Assembly (NCBI GenBank): GCA_027186245.1
Contig: CP114481.1
Span: forward strand, 33,511,501-33,575,500
DNA: 64,000 nt
Source of the DNA: Coriaria nepalensis
Taxonomy: Eukaryota > Streptophyta > Magnoliopsida > Cucurbitales > Coriariaceae
Direction: 5' to 3'
The translations under genes were made by a program, and so were the position numbers. The first letter of the stretch is position 1. Each line of letters starts with the position of its first letter. This document shows, piece by piece, positions 9,556 through 21,300 of this stretch. The notes under the pieces were generated by a model. The model did no database searches. It had not been told where the DNA came from and worked only from the letters and a program-made list of their open reading frames with translations.

Positions 9556-11416
9556 CGAACGAATTCAATTTTTGCACTACAGACACAAGTTTTGTGCATA
9601 ACTTCCAAATGATCATTGGAAGGAAAGTGAGCATTCGTTTAACCTTAAAATCATTTCAATGAGTCATTTCAAGTCAATAACTTATTTCAAAGCAAGTTGA
9701 ACGAATTCTATTTTTTCACTACAAACAGAAGTTTTTTGCATAACTTCCAAATGATCAATGCAAGGAAAGTGTGCATTCGTTTAACCTTTAAATCATTTCA
9801 ATGAGTCATTTCAAGTCAATAACTTATTTCAAAGCAAGTCGAACGAATTCTATTTTTGCACTACAAACACAAGTTTTGTGCATAACTTGCAAATGATCAA
9901 TGCAAGGAAAGTGTGCATTCGTTTAACTTAAAATAATTTCAATGAGTCATTTCAAGTCAATGACTTGTTTCCAAGCAAGTTGAACGAATTCTATTTTTTC
10001 ACTACAAACACAAGTTTTGTGCATAACTTGCAAATGATCAATGCAAGGAAAGTGTGCATTCGTTTAACTTAAAATCATTTCAATGAGTCATTTCAAGTCA
10101 ATAAGTTATTTCTAACCAAGTCGAACGAATTCAATTTTTGCACTACAAACACAAGTTTTGTGCATAACTTGCAAACGATCATTGCAAGGAAAGTGTGCAT
10201 TCGTTTAACCTCAAAATCATTTCAATGAGTCATTTCAAGTCAATAACTTATTTCAAAGCAAGTCGAACGAATTCAATTTTTGCACTACAAACACAAGTTT
10301 TGGGCATAACTTGCAAATGATCATTGCAAGGAAAGTGTGCATTCGTTTAACCTTAAAATCTTTTCAATGAGTCATTTCAAGTCAATAACTTATTTCAAAG
10401 CAAGTCGAACGAATTCAATTTTTGCACTACAAACACAAGTTTTGTGCATAACTTGCAAATGATCAATGCAAGGAAAGTGTGCATTCGTTTTACTTAAAAT
10501 CATTTCAATGAGTCATTTCAAGTCAATGACTTATTTCAAAGCAAGTTGAACGAATTCTATTTTTTCACTACAAACACAAGTTTTGTGCATAACTTGCAAA
10601 TGATCAATGCAAGGAAAGTGTGCATTCGGTTAACCTTAAAATCATTTCAATGAGTCATTTCAAGTCAATAACTTATTTGAAAGCAAGTCGAACGAATTCA
10701 ATTTTTGCACTACAAACACAAGTTTTGTGCATAACTTCCAAATGATCATTGCAAGGAAAGTGTGCACTCGTTTAACCTTAAAATCATTTCAATGAGTCAT
10801 TTCAAGTCAATAACTTATTTCAAAGCAAGTCGAACGAATTCTATTTTTTCACTACAAACAGAAGTTTTTTGCATAACTTGCAAATGATCAATGCAAGGAA
10901 AGTGTGCATTCGTTTAACTTAAAATCATTTCAATGAGTCATTTCAAATCAATAATTTATTTCAAAGCAAGTCGAACGGATTCAATTTTTGCACAACAAAC
11001 ACAAGTTTTATGCATAACTTGCAAATGATCAATGCAAGGAAAGTGTGCATTCGTTTAACCTTAAAATCATTTCAATGAGTCATTTCAAGTCAATAACTTA
11101 TTTCAAAGCAAGTCGAACGAGTTCAATTTTTGCACTACAAACACAAGTTTTGTGCATAACTTGCAAATGATCAATGCAAGGAAAGTGTGCAGTCGTTTAA
11201 CCTTCAAATCATTTCAATGAGTCATTTCAAGTCAATAACTTATTTCAAAGCAAGTCGAACGAGTTCAATTTTTGCACTACAAACACAAGTTTTGTGCATA
11301 ACTTGCAGGTGATCAATGCAAGGAAAGTGTGCATTTGTTTAACCTTAAAATCATTTCAATGAGTCATTTCAAGTCAATAACTTATTTCAAAGCAAGTCGA
11401 ACGAATTCAATTTTTG
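9556..11416. repeat. 1.86-kb HOR block, last copy (matches 5,870-7,730)
   Basis: Copy of the block at 5,870-7,730. Differences seen by eye are few, for example TTTTGGGCATAAC near 10,302. The match ends near 11,416, where this copy reads CACTACAAACAC and GTTTTGCGC while the other reads CACTACAGACGC. Beyond this point the sequence passes into the CACATTCC-type 3-monomer repeats. Confidence 0.85.
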
Positions 11417-12165
11417 CACTACAAACACAAGTTTTGCGCATAACTTGCAAATGATCAATGCAAGGAAAGTGTGCATTCGTTTAACTTAAAATCATTTCAA
11501 TGAGTCATTTCAAGTCAATGACTTACTTCAAAGCAAGTCGAACACATTCCATTTTTGCACTACAAACACAAGTTTTGTGCATAACTTGCAAATGAGCAAT
11601 GAAAGGAAAGTGTGCATTCGTTTAATCTTAAAATCATTTCAATGAGTCATTTCAAGTCAATATCTTCTTTCAAAGCAAGTCGAACGCATTCTATTTTTGC
11701 ACTACAAACACAAGTTTTGTGCATAACTTCCAAATGATCATTGCAAGGAAAGTGTGCATTCGTTTAACCTTAAAATCATTTCAATGAGTCATTTCAAGTC
11801 AATAACTTATTTCAAAGCAAGTCGAACGAATTCAATTTTTGCACTACAAACACAAGTTTTGCGCATAACTTGCAAATGATCAATGCAAGGAAAGTGTGCA
11901 TTCGTTTAACTTAAAATCATTTCAATGAGTCATTTCAAGTCAATGACTTACTTCAAAGCAAGTCGAACACATTCCATTTTTGCACTACAAACACAAGTTT
12001 TGTGCATAACTTGCAAATGAGCAATGAAAGGAAAGTGTGCATTCGTTTAATCTTAAAATCATTTCAATGAGTCATTTCAAGTCAATATCTTCTTTCAAAG
12101 CAAGTCGAACGCATTCTATTTTTGCACAACAAACACAAGTTTTGTGCATAACTTCCAAATGATCA
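11336..12165. repeat. Tandem duplication of a 3-monomer, 425-bp unit (third copy at 12,470-12,895)
   Basis: GTTTTGCGC occurs at 11,431, 11,856 and 12,565. Each is followed by ACTTACTTC, GAACACATTCC, GAGCAATGAAAGG, TTTAATCTTAAAATC, ATATCTTCTTTC and GAACGCATTC in the same order. The first two copies abut at 425 bp (142+142+141); the third is 709 bp (five monomers) further on and leads into the 2,839-bp HOR. These monomers lack the EcoRI site at CACATTCC and CGCATTC. Confidence 0.85.
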
Positions 12166-12649
12166 TTGTAGGAAAAGTGTGCATTCGTTTAACCTTAAAA
12201 TCATTTCAATGAGTCATTTCAAGTCAATAACTTATTTCAAAGCCAGTCGACCGAATTCAATTTTTGCACTACAAACAAAAGTTTTGTGCATAACTTGCGA
12301 GTGATCAATGCAAGGAAAGTGTGCATTCGTTTAACCTCAAAATCATTTCAATGAGTCATTGCAAGTCAATAACTTATTTCAAAGCAAGTCGAACGAATTC
12401 TATTTTTGCACTACAAACACAAGTTTTGTGCATAACTTGCAAATGATCATTGCAAGGAAAGTGTGCATTCGTTTAACCTTAAAATCATTTCAATGAGTCA
12501 TTTCAAGTCAATAACTTATTTCAAAGCAAGTCGAACAAATTCAATTTTTGCACTACAAACACAAGTTTTGCGCATAACTTGCAAATGATCAATGCAAGGA
12601 AAGTGTGCATTCGTTTAACTTAAAATCATTTCAATGAGTCATTTCAAGT

Positions 12650-15488
12650 CAATGACTTACTTCAAAGCAAGTCGAACACATTCCATTTTTGCACTACAAA
12701 CACAAGTTTTGTGCATAACTTGCAAATGAGCAATGAAAGGAAAGTGTGCATTCGTTTAATCTTAAAATCATTTCAATGAGTCATTTCAAGTCAATATCTT
12801 CTTTCAAAGCAAGTCGAACGCATTCTATTTTTGCACTACAAACACAAGTTTTGTGCATAACTTCCAAATGATCATTGCAAGGAAAGTGTGCATTCGTTTA
12901 ACCTTAAAATCATTTCAATGAGTCATTTCAAGTCAATAACTTATTTCAAAGCAAGTCGAACGAATTCTATTTTTTCACTACAAACAGAAGTTTTTTGCAT
13001 TACTTCCAAATGATCTATGCAAGGAAAGTGTGCATTCGTTTAACCTTAAAATCATTTCAATGAGTCATTTCAAGTCAATAACTTATTTCAAAGCAAGTCG
13101 AACGGATTCAATTTTTGCACGACAAACACAAGTTTTATGCATAACTTGCAAATGATCAATGCAAGGAAAGTGTGCATTCGTTTAACCTTAAAATCATTTC
13201 AATGAGTCATTTCAAGTCAATAACTTATTTCAAAGCAAGTCGAACAAATTCAATTTTTGCACTACAAACACAAGTTTTGTGCATAACTTGCAAATGATCA
13301 ATGCAAGGAAAGTGTGCAGTCGTTTAACCTTCAAATCATTTCAATGAGTCATTTCAAGTCAATAACTTATTTCAAAGCAAGTCGAACGAGTTCAATTTTT
13401 GCACTACAGACACAAGTTTTGTGCATAACTTGCAAGTGATCAATGCAAGGAAAGTGTGCATTTGTTTAACCTTAAAATCATTTCAATGAGTCATTTCAAG
13501 TCAATAACTTATTTCAAAGCAAGTCGAACGAATTCAATTTTTGCACTACAAACACAAGTTTTGTGCATAACTTGCAAATGATCAATGCAAGGAAAGTGTG
13601 CATTCGTTTAACCTTAAAATCATTTCAATGAGTCATTTCAAGTCAATAACTTATTTCAAAGCAAGTCGAACGAATTCAATTTTTGTACTACAAACATAAG
13701 TTTTGTGCATCACTTCCAAATGATCATTGCAAGGAAAGTGTGCATTCGTTTAACCTTAAAATCATTTCAATGAGTCATTTCAAGTCAATAACTTATTTCA
13801 AAGCAAGTCGAACGAATTCAATTTTTGCACTACAAACACAAGTTTTTTGCATTACTTCCAAATGATCATTGCAAGGAAAGTGTGCATTCGTTTAACCTTA
13901 AAATCATTTCAATGAGTCATTTCAAGTCAATAACTTATTTCAAAGCAAGTCGAACGAATTCTATTTTTTCACTACAAACACAAGTTTTGTGCATAACTTG
14001 CAAATGATCAATGCAAGGAAAGTGTGCATTCGTTTAACTTAAAATCATTTCAATGAGTCATTTCAAATCAATAATTTATTTCAAAGCAAGTCGAACGGAT
14101 TCAATTTTTGCACAACAAACACAAGTTTTGTGCATAACTTTCAAATGATCAATGCAAGGAAAGTGTGCATTCGTTTAACCTTAAAATCATTTCAATGAGT
14201 CATTTCAAGTCAATAACTTATTTCAAAGCAAGTCGAACGAATTCAATTTTTGCACTACAAACACAAGTTTTGTGCATAACTTCCCAATGATCATTGCAAG
14301 GAAAGTGTGCATTCGTTTAACCTTAAAATCATTTCAATGAGTCATTTCAAGTCAATAACTTATTTCAAAGCAAGTCGAACGAGTTCTATTTTTGCACTAC
14401 AAACAGAAGTTTTTTGCATTACTTCCAAATGATCAGTGCAAGGAAAGTGTGCATTCGTTTAACCTTAAAATCATTTCAATGAGTCATTTCAAGTCAATAA
14501 CTTATTTCAAAGCAAGTTGAACAAATTCTATTTTTGCACTACAAACACAAGTTTTGTGCATAACTTGCAAATGATCAATGCAAGGAAAGTGTGCATTCGT
14601 TTAACCTTAAAATCATTTCAATGAGTCATTTCAAGTCAATAACTTATTTCAAAGCAAGTCGAACAAATTCAATTTTTGCACTACAAACACAAGTTTTGTG
14701 CATAACTTGCAAATGATCAATGCAAGGAAAGTGTCCATTCGTTTAACCTTAAAATCATTTCAATGAGTCATTTCAAGTCAGTATCTTCTTTCAAAGCAAG
14801 TCGAACACATTCCATTTTTGCACTACAAACACAAGTTTTGTGCATAACTTGCAAATGATCAAAGAAAGGAAAGTGTGCATTCGTTTAATCTTAAAATCAT
14901 TTCAATGAGTCATTTCAACTCAATATCTTCTTTCAAAGTAATTCGAACGCATTTTATTTTTGCACTACAGACACAACTTTTGTGCATAACTTGCAAATGA
15001 TCAATGCAAGGAAAATGTGCATTCGTTTAACCTTAAAATCATTTCAATGAGTCAGTCCAAGTCAATAACTTATTTCAAAGCAAGTCGAACGAATTCAATT
15101 TTTGCACTACAAACAGAGGTTTTGTGCATAACTTGCAAATGATCAATGCAAGGAAAGTGTCCATTCGTTTAACCTTAAAATCATTTCAATGAGTCATTTC
15201 AAGTCAATATCTTCTTTCAAAGCACGTCGAACGCATTCTATTTTTGCACTGCAAACACAAGTTTTGTGCATAACTTGCAAATGATCAATGCAAGGAAAGT
15301 GTGCATTCGTTTAACCTTAAAATCATTTCAATGAGTCATTTCAACTCAATATCTTCTTTCCAAGCAATTCGAACGAATTCTATTTTTTCACTACAAACAC
15401 AAGTTTTGTGCATAACTTGCAAATGATCAATGCAAGGAAAGTGTCCATTCGTTTAACCTTAAAATCATTTCAATGAGTCATTTCAAGT
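12650..15488. repeat. 20-monomer HOR, 2,839 bp, copy 1
   Basis: Barcodes here recur exactly 2,839 bp later: TTTAATC (12,751 versus 15,590), TTTTTGCACGAC (13,112 versus 15,951), TTTTTGTACTAC (13,683 versus 16,522), CTTCCCAATG, GTCAGTCCAAG, AACAGAGG, GCACGTCG and CACTGCAAAC. Nineteen 142-bp monomers plus one 141-bp monomer give 2,839. The unit is unusually diverse internally, with many monomers lacking EcoRI and several carrying ATATCTTCTTTC. Its phase is arbitrary; I set the start where the downstream match begins. Confidence 0.9.
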
Positions 15489-18327
15489 CAGTATCTTCTT
15501 TCAAAGCAAGTCGAACACATTCCATTTTTGCACTACAAACACAAGTTTTGTGCATAACTTGCAAATGATCAAAGAAAGGAAAGTGTGCATTCGTTTAATC
15601 TTAAAATCATTTCAATGAGTCATTTCAAGTCAATATCTTCTTTCAAAGCAAGTCGAACGCATTCTATTTTTGCACTACAAACACAAGTTTTGTGCATAAC
15701 TTCCAAATGATCATTGCAAGGAAAGTGTGCATTCGTTTAACCTTAAAATCATTTCAATGAGTCATTTCAAGTCAATAACTTATTTCAAAGCAAGTCGAAC
15801 GAATTCTATTTTTGCACTACAAACAGAAGTTTTTTGCATAACTTGCAAATGATCAGTGCAAGGAAAGTGTGCATTCGTTTAACCTTAAAATCATTTCAAT
15901 GAGTCATTTCAAGTCAATAACTTATTTCAAAGCAAGTCGAACGGATTCAATTTTTGCACGACAAACACAAGTTTTATGCATAACTTGCAAATGATCAATG
16001 CAAGGAAAGTGTGCATTCGTTTAACCTTAAAATCATTTCAATGAGTCATTTCAAGTCAATAACTTATTTCAAAGCAAGTCGAACAAATTCAATTTTTGCA
16101 CTACAAACACAAGTTTTGTGCATAACTTGCAAATGATCAATGCAAGGAAAGTGTGCAGTCGTTTAACCTTCAAATCATTTCAATGAGTCATTTCAAGTCA
16201 ATAACTTATTTCAAAGCAAGTCGAACGAGTTCAATTTTTGCACTACAGACACAAGTTTTGTGCATAACTTGCAAGTGATCAATGCAAGGAAAGTGTGCAT
16301 TTGTTTAACCTTAAAATCATTTCAATGAGTCATTTCAAGTCAATAACTTATTTCAAAGCAAGTCGAACGAATTCAATTTTTGCACTACAAACACAAGTTT
16401 TGTGCATAACTTGCAAATGATCAATGCAAGGAAAGTGTGCATTCGTTTAACCTTAAAATCATTTCAATGAGTCATTTCAAGTCAATAACTTATTTCAAAG
16501 CAAGTCGAACGAATTCAATTTTTGTACTACAAACATAAGTTTTGTGCATCACTTCCAAATGATCATTGCAAGGAAAGTGTGCATTCGTTTAACCTTAAAA
16601 TCATTTCAATGAGTCATTTCAAGTCAATAACTTATTTCAAAGCAAGTCGAACGAATTCAATTTTTGCACTACAAACACAAGTTTTTTGCATTACTTCCAA
16701 ATGATCATTGCAAGGAAAGTGTGCATTCGTTTAACCTTAAAATCATTTCAATGAGTCATTTCAAGTCAATAACTTATTTCAAAGCAAGTCGAACGAATTC
16801 TATTTTTTCACTACAAACACAAGTTTTGTGCATAACTTGCAAATGATCAATGCAAGGAAAGTGTGCATTCGTTTAACTTAAAATCATTTCAATGAGTCAT
16901 TTCAAATCAATAATTTATTTCAAAGCAAGTCGAACGGATTCAATTTTTGCACAACAAACACAAGTTTTGTGCATAACTTTCAAATGATCAATGCAAGGAA
17001 AGTGTGCATTCGTTTAACCTTAAAATCATTTCAATGAGTCATTTCAAGTCAATAACTTATTTCAAAGCAAGTCGAACGAATTCAATTTTTGCACTACAAA
17101 CACAAGTTTTGTGCATAACTTCCCAATGATCATTGCAAGGAAAGTGTGCATTCGTTTAACCTTAAAATCATTTCAATGAGTCATTTCAAGTCAATAACTT
17201 ATTTCAAAGCAAGTCGAACGAGTTCTATTTTTGCACTACAAACAGAAGTTTTTTGCATTACTTCCAAATGATCAGTGCAAGGAAAGTGTGCATTCGTTTA
17301 ACCTTAAAATCATTTCAATGAGTCATTTCAAGTCAATAACTTATTTCAAAGCAAGTTGAACAAATTCTATTTTTGCACTACAAACACAAGTTTTGTGCAT
17401 AACTTGCAAATGATCAATGCAAGGAAAGTGTGCATTCGTTTAACCTTAAAATCATTTCAATGAGTCATTTCAAGTCAATAACTTATTTCAAAGCAAGTCG
17501 AACAAATTCAATTTTTGCACTACAAACACAAGTTTTGTGCATAACTTGCAAATGATCAATGCAAGGAAAGTGTCCATTCGTTTAACCTTAAAATCATTTC
17601 AATGAGTCATTTCAAGTCAGTATCTTCTTTCAAAGCAAGTCGAACACATTCCATTTTTGCACTACAAACACAAGTTTTGTGCATAACTTGCAAATGATCA
17701 AAGAAAGGAAAGTGTGCATTCGTTTAATCTTAAAATCATTTCAATGAGTCATTTCAACTCAATATCTTCTTTCAAAGTAATTCGAACGCATTTTATTTTT
17801 GCACTACAGACACAACTTTTGTGCATAACTTGCAAATGATCAATGCAAGGAAAATGTGCATTCGTTTAACCTTAAAATCATTTCAATGAGTCAGTCCAAG
17901 TCAATAACTTATTTCAAAGCAAGTCGAACGAATTCAATTTTTGCACTACAAACAGAGGTTTTGTGCATAACTTGCAAATGATCAATGCAAGGAAAGTGTC
18001 CATTCGTTTAACCTTAAAATCATTTCAATGAGTCATTTCAAGTCAATATCTTCTTTCAAAGCACGTCGAACGCATTCTATTTTTGCACTGCAAACACAAG
18101 TTTTGTGCATAACTTGCAAATGATCAATGCAAGGAAAGTGTGCATTCGTTTAACCTTAAAATCATTTCAATGAGTCATTTCAACTCAATATCTTCTTTCC
18201 AAGCAATTCGAACGAATTCTATTTTTTCACTACAAACACAAGTTTTGTGCATAACTTGCAAATGATCAATGCAAGGAAAGTGTCCATTCGTTTAACCTTA
18301 AAATCATTTCAATGAGTCATTTCAAGT
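15489..18327. repeat. 20-monomer HOR, 2,839 bp, copy 2
   Basis: Nearly identical to copy 1 across its length. Differences seen include TTGCATAACTTGCAAATGATCAGTGC near 15,836 against TTGCATTACTTCC with CTATGC in copy 1, and the 142-bp junction with GTCAGTATCTTC at its left end in place of copy 1's 141-bp junction with GTCAATGACTTAC. Confidence 0.9.
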
Positions 18328-21300
18328 CAGTATCTTCTTTCAAAGCAAGTCGAACACATTCCATTTTTGCACTACAAACACAAGTTTTGTGCATAACTTG
18401 CAAATGATCAAAGAAAGGAAAGTGTGCATTCGTTTAATCTTAAAATCATTTCAATGAGTCATTTCAAGTCAATATCTTCTTTCAAAGCAAGTCGAACGCA
18501 TTCTATTTTTGCACTACAAACACAAGTTTTGTGCATAACTTCCAAATGATCATTGCAAGGAAAGTGTGCATTCGTTTAACCTTAAAATCATTTCAATGAG
18601 TCATTTCAAGTCAATAACTTATTTCAAAGCAAGTCGAACGAATTCTATTTTTGCACTACAAACAGAAGTTTTTTGCATTACTTCCAAATGATCAGTGCAA
18701 GGAAAGTGTGCATTCGTTTAACCTTAAAATCATTTCAATGAGTCATTTCAAGTCAATAACTTATTTCAAAGCAAGTCGAACGGATTCAATTTTTGCACGA
18801 CAAACACAAGTTTTATGCATAACTTGCAAATGATCAATGCAAGGAAAGTGTGCATTCGTTTAACCTTAAAATCATTTCAATGAGTCATTTCAAGTCAATA
18901 ACTTATTTCAAAGCAAGTCGAACAAATTCAATTTTTGCACTACAAACACAAGTTTTGTGCATAACTTGCAAATGATCAATGCAAGGAAAGTGTGCAGTCG
19001 TTTAACCTTCAAATCATTTCAATGAGTCATTTCAAGTCAATAACTTATTTCAAAGCAAGTCGAACGAGTTCAATTTTTGCACTACAGACACAAGTTTTGT
19101 GCATAACTTGCAAGTGATCAATGCAAGGAAAGTGTGCATTTGTTTAACCTTAAAATCATTTCAATGAGTCATTTCAAGTCAATAACTTATTTCAAAGCAA
19201 GTCGAACGAATTCAATTTTTGCACTACAAACACAAGTTTTGTGCATAACTTGCAAATGATCAATGCAAGGAAAGTGTGCATTCGTTTAACCTTAAAATCA
19301 TTTCAATGAGTCATTTCAAGTCAATAACTTATTTCAAAGCAAGTCGAACGAATTCAATTTTTGTACTACAAACATAAGTTTTGTGCATCACTTCCAAATG
19401 ATCATTGCAAGGAAAGTGTGCATTCGTTTAACCTTAAAATCATTTCAATGAGTCATTTCAAGTCAATAACTTATTTCAAAGCAAGTCGAACGAATTCAAT
19501 TTTTGCACTACAAACACAAGTTTTTTGCATTACTTCCAAATGATCATTGCAAGGAAAGTGTGCATTCGTTTAACCTTAAAATCATTTCAATGAGTCATTT
19601 CAAGTCAATAACTTATTTCAAAGCAAGTCGAACGAATTCTATTTTTTCACTACAAACACAAGTTTTGTGCATAACTTGCAAATGATCAATGCAAGGAAAG
19701 TGTGCATTCGTTTAACTTAAAATCATTTCAATGAGTCATTTCAAATCAATAATTTATTTCAAAGCAAGTCGAACGGATTCAATTTTTGCACAACAAACAC
19801 AAGTTTTGTGCATAACTTTCAAATGATCAATGCAAGGATAGTGTGCATTCGTTTAACCTTAAAATCATTTCAATGAGTCATTTCAAGTCAATAACTTATT
19901 TCAAAGCAAGTCGAACGAATTCAATTTTTGCACTACAAACACAAGTTTTGTGCATAACTTCCAAATGATCATTGCAAGGAAAGTGTGCATTCGTTTAACC
20001 TTAAAATCATTTCAATGAGTCATTTCAAGTCAATAACTTATTTCAAAGCAAGTCGAACGAATTCTATTTTTGCACTACAAACAGAAGTTTTTTGCATTAC
20101 TTCCAAATGATCAGTGCAAGGAAAGTGTGCATTCGTTTAACCTTAAAATCATTTCAATGAGTCATTTCAAGTCAATAACTTATTTCAAAGCAAGTTGAAC
20201 GAATTCTATTTTTGCACTACAAACACAAGTTTTGTGCATAACTTGCAAATGATCAATGCAAGGAAAGTGTGCACTCGTTTAACCTTAAAATCATTTCAAT
20301 GAGTCATTTCAAGTCAATAACTTATTTCAAAGCAAGTCGAACGAATTCAATTTTTGCACTACAAACACAAGTTTTGTGCATAACTTGCAAATGATCAATG
20401 CAAGGAAAGTGTGCATTCGTTTAACTTAAAATCATTTCAATGAGTCATTTCAAATCAATAATTTATTTCAAAGCAAGTCGAACGGATTCAATTTTTGCAC
20501 AACAAACACAAGTTTTATGCATAACATGCAAGTGATCAATGCAAGGAAAGTGTGCATTCGTTTAACCTTAAAATCATTTCAATGAGTCATTTCAAGTCAA
20601 TAACTTATTTCAAAGCAAGTCGAACAAATTCAATTTTTGCACTACAAACACAAGTTTTGTGCATAACTTGCAAATGATCAATGCAAGAAAAGTGTGCACT
20701 CGTTTAACCTTCAAATCATTTCAATGAGTCATTTCAAGTCAATAACTTATTTCAAAGCAAGTCGAACGAGTTCAATTTTTGCACTACAAACACAAGTTTT
20801 GTGCATAACTTGCAAGTGATCAATGCAAGGAAAGTGTGCATTTGTTTAACCTTAAAATCATTTCAATGAGTCATTTCAAGTCAATAACTTATTTCAAAGC
20901 AAGTCGAACGAATTCAATTTTTGCACTACAAACACAAGTTTTGTGCATAACTTGCAAATGATCAATGCAAGGAAAGTGTGCATTCGTTTAACCTTAAAAT
21001 CATTTCAATGAGTCATTTCAAGTCAATAACTTATTTCAAAGCAAGTCGAACGAATTCAATTTTTGTACTACAAACATAAGTTTTGTGCATCACTTCCAAA
21101 TGATCATTGCAAGGAAAGTGTGCATTCGTTTAACCTTAAAATCATTTCAATGAGTCATTTCAAGTCAATAACTTATTTCGAAGCAAGTCGAACGAATTCA
21201 ATTTTTGCACTACAAACACAAGTTTTTTGCATTACTTCCAAATGATCATTGCAAGGAAAGTGTGCATTCGTTTAACCTTAAAATCATTTCAATGAGTCAT

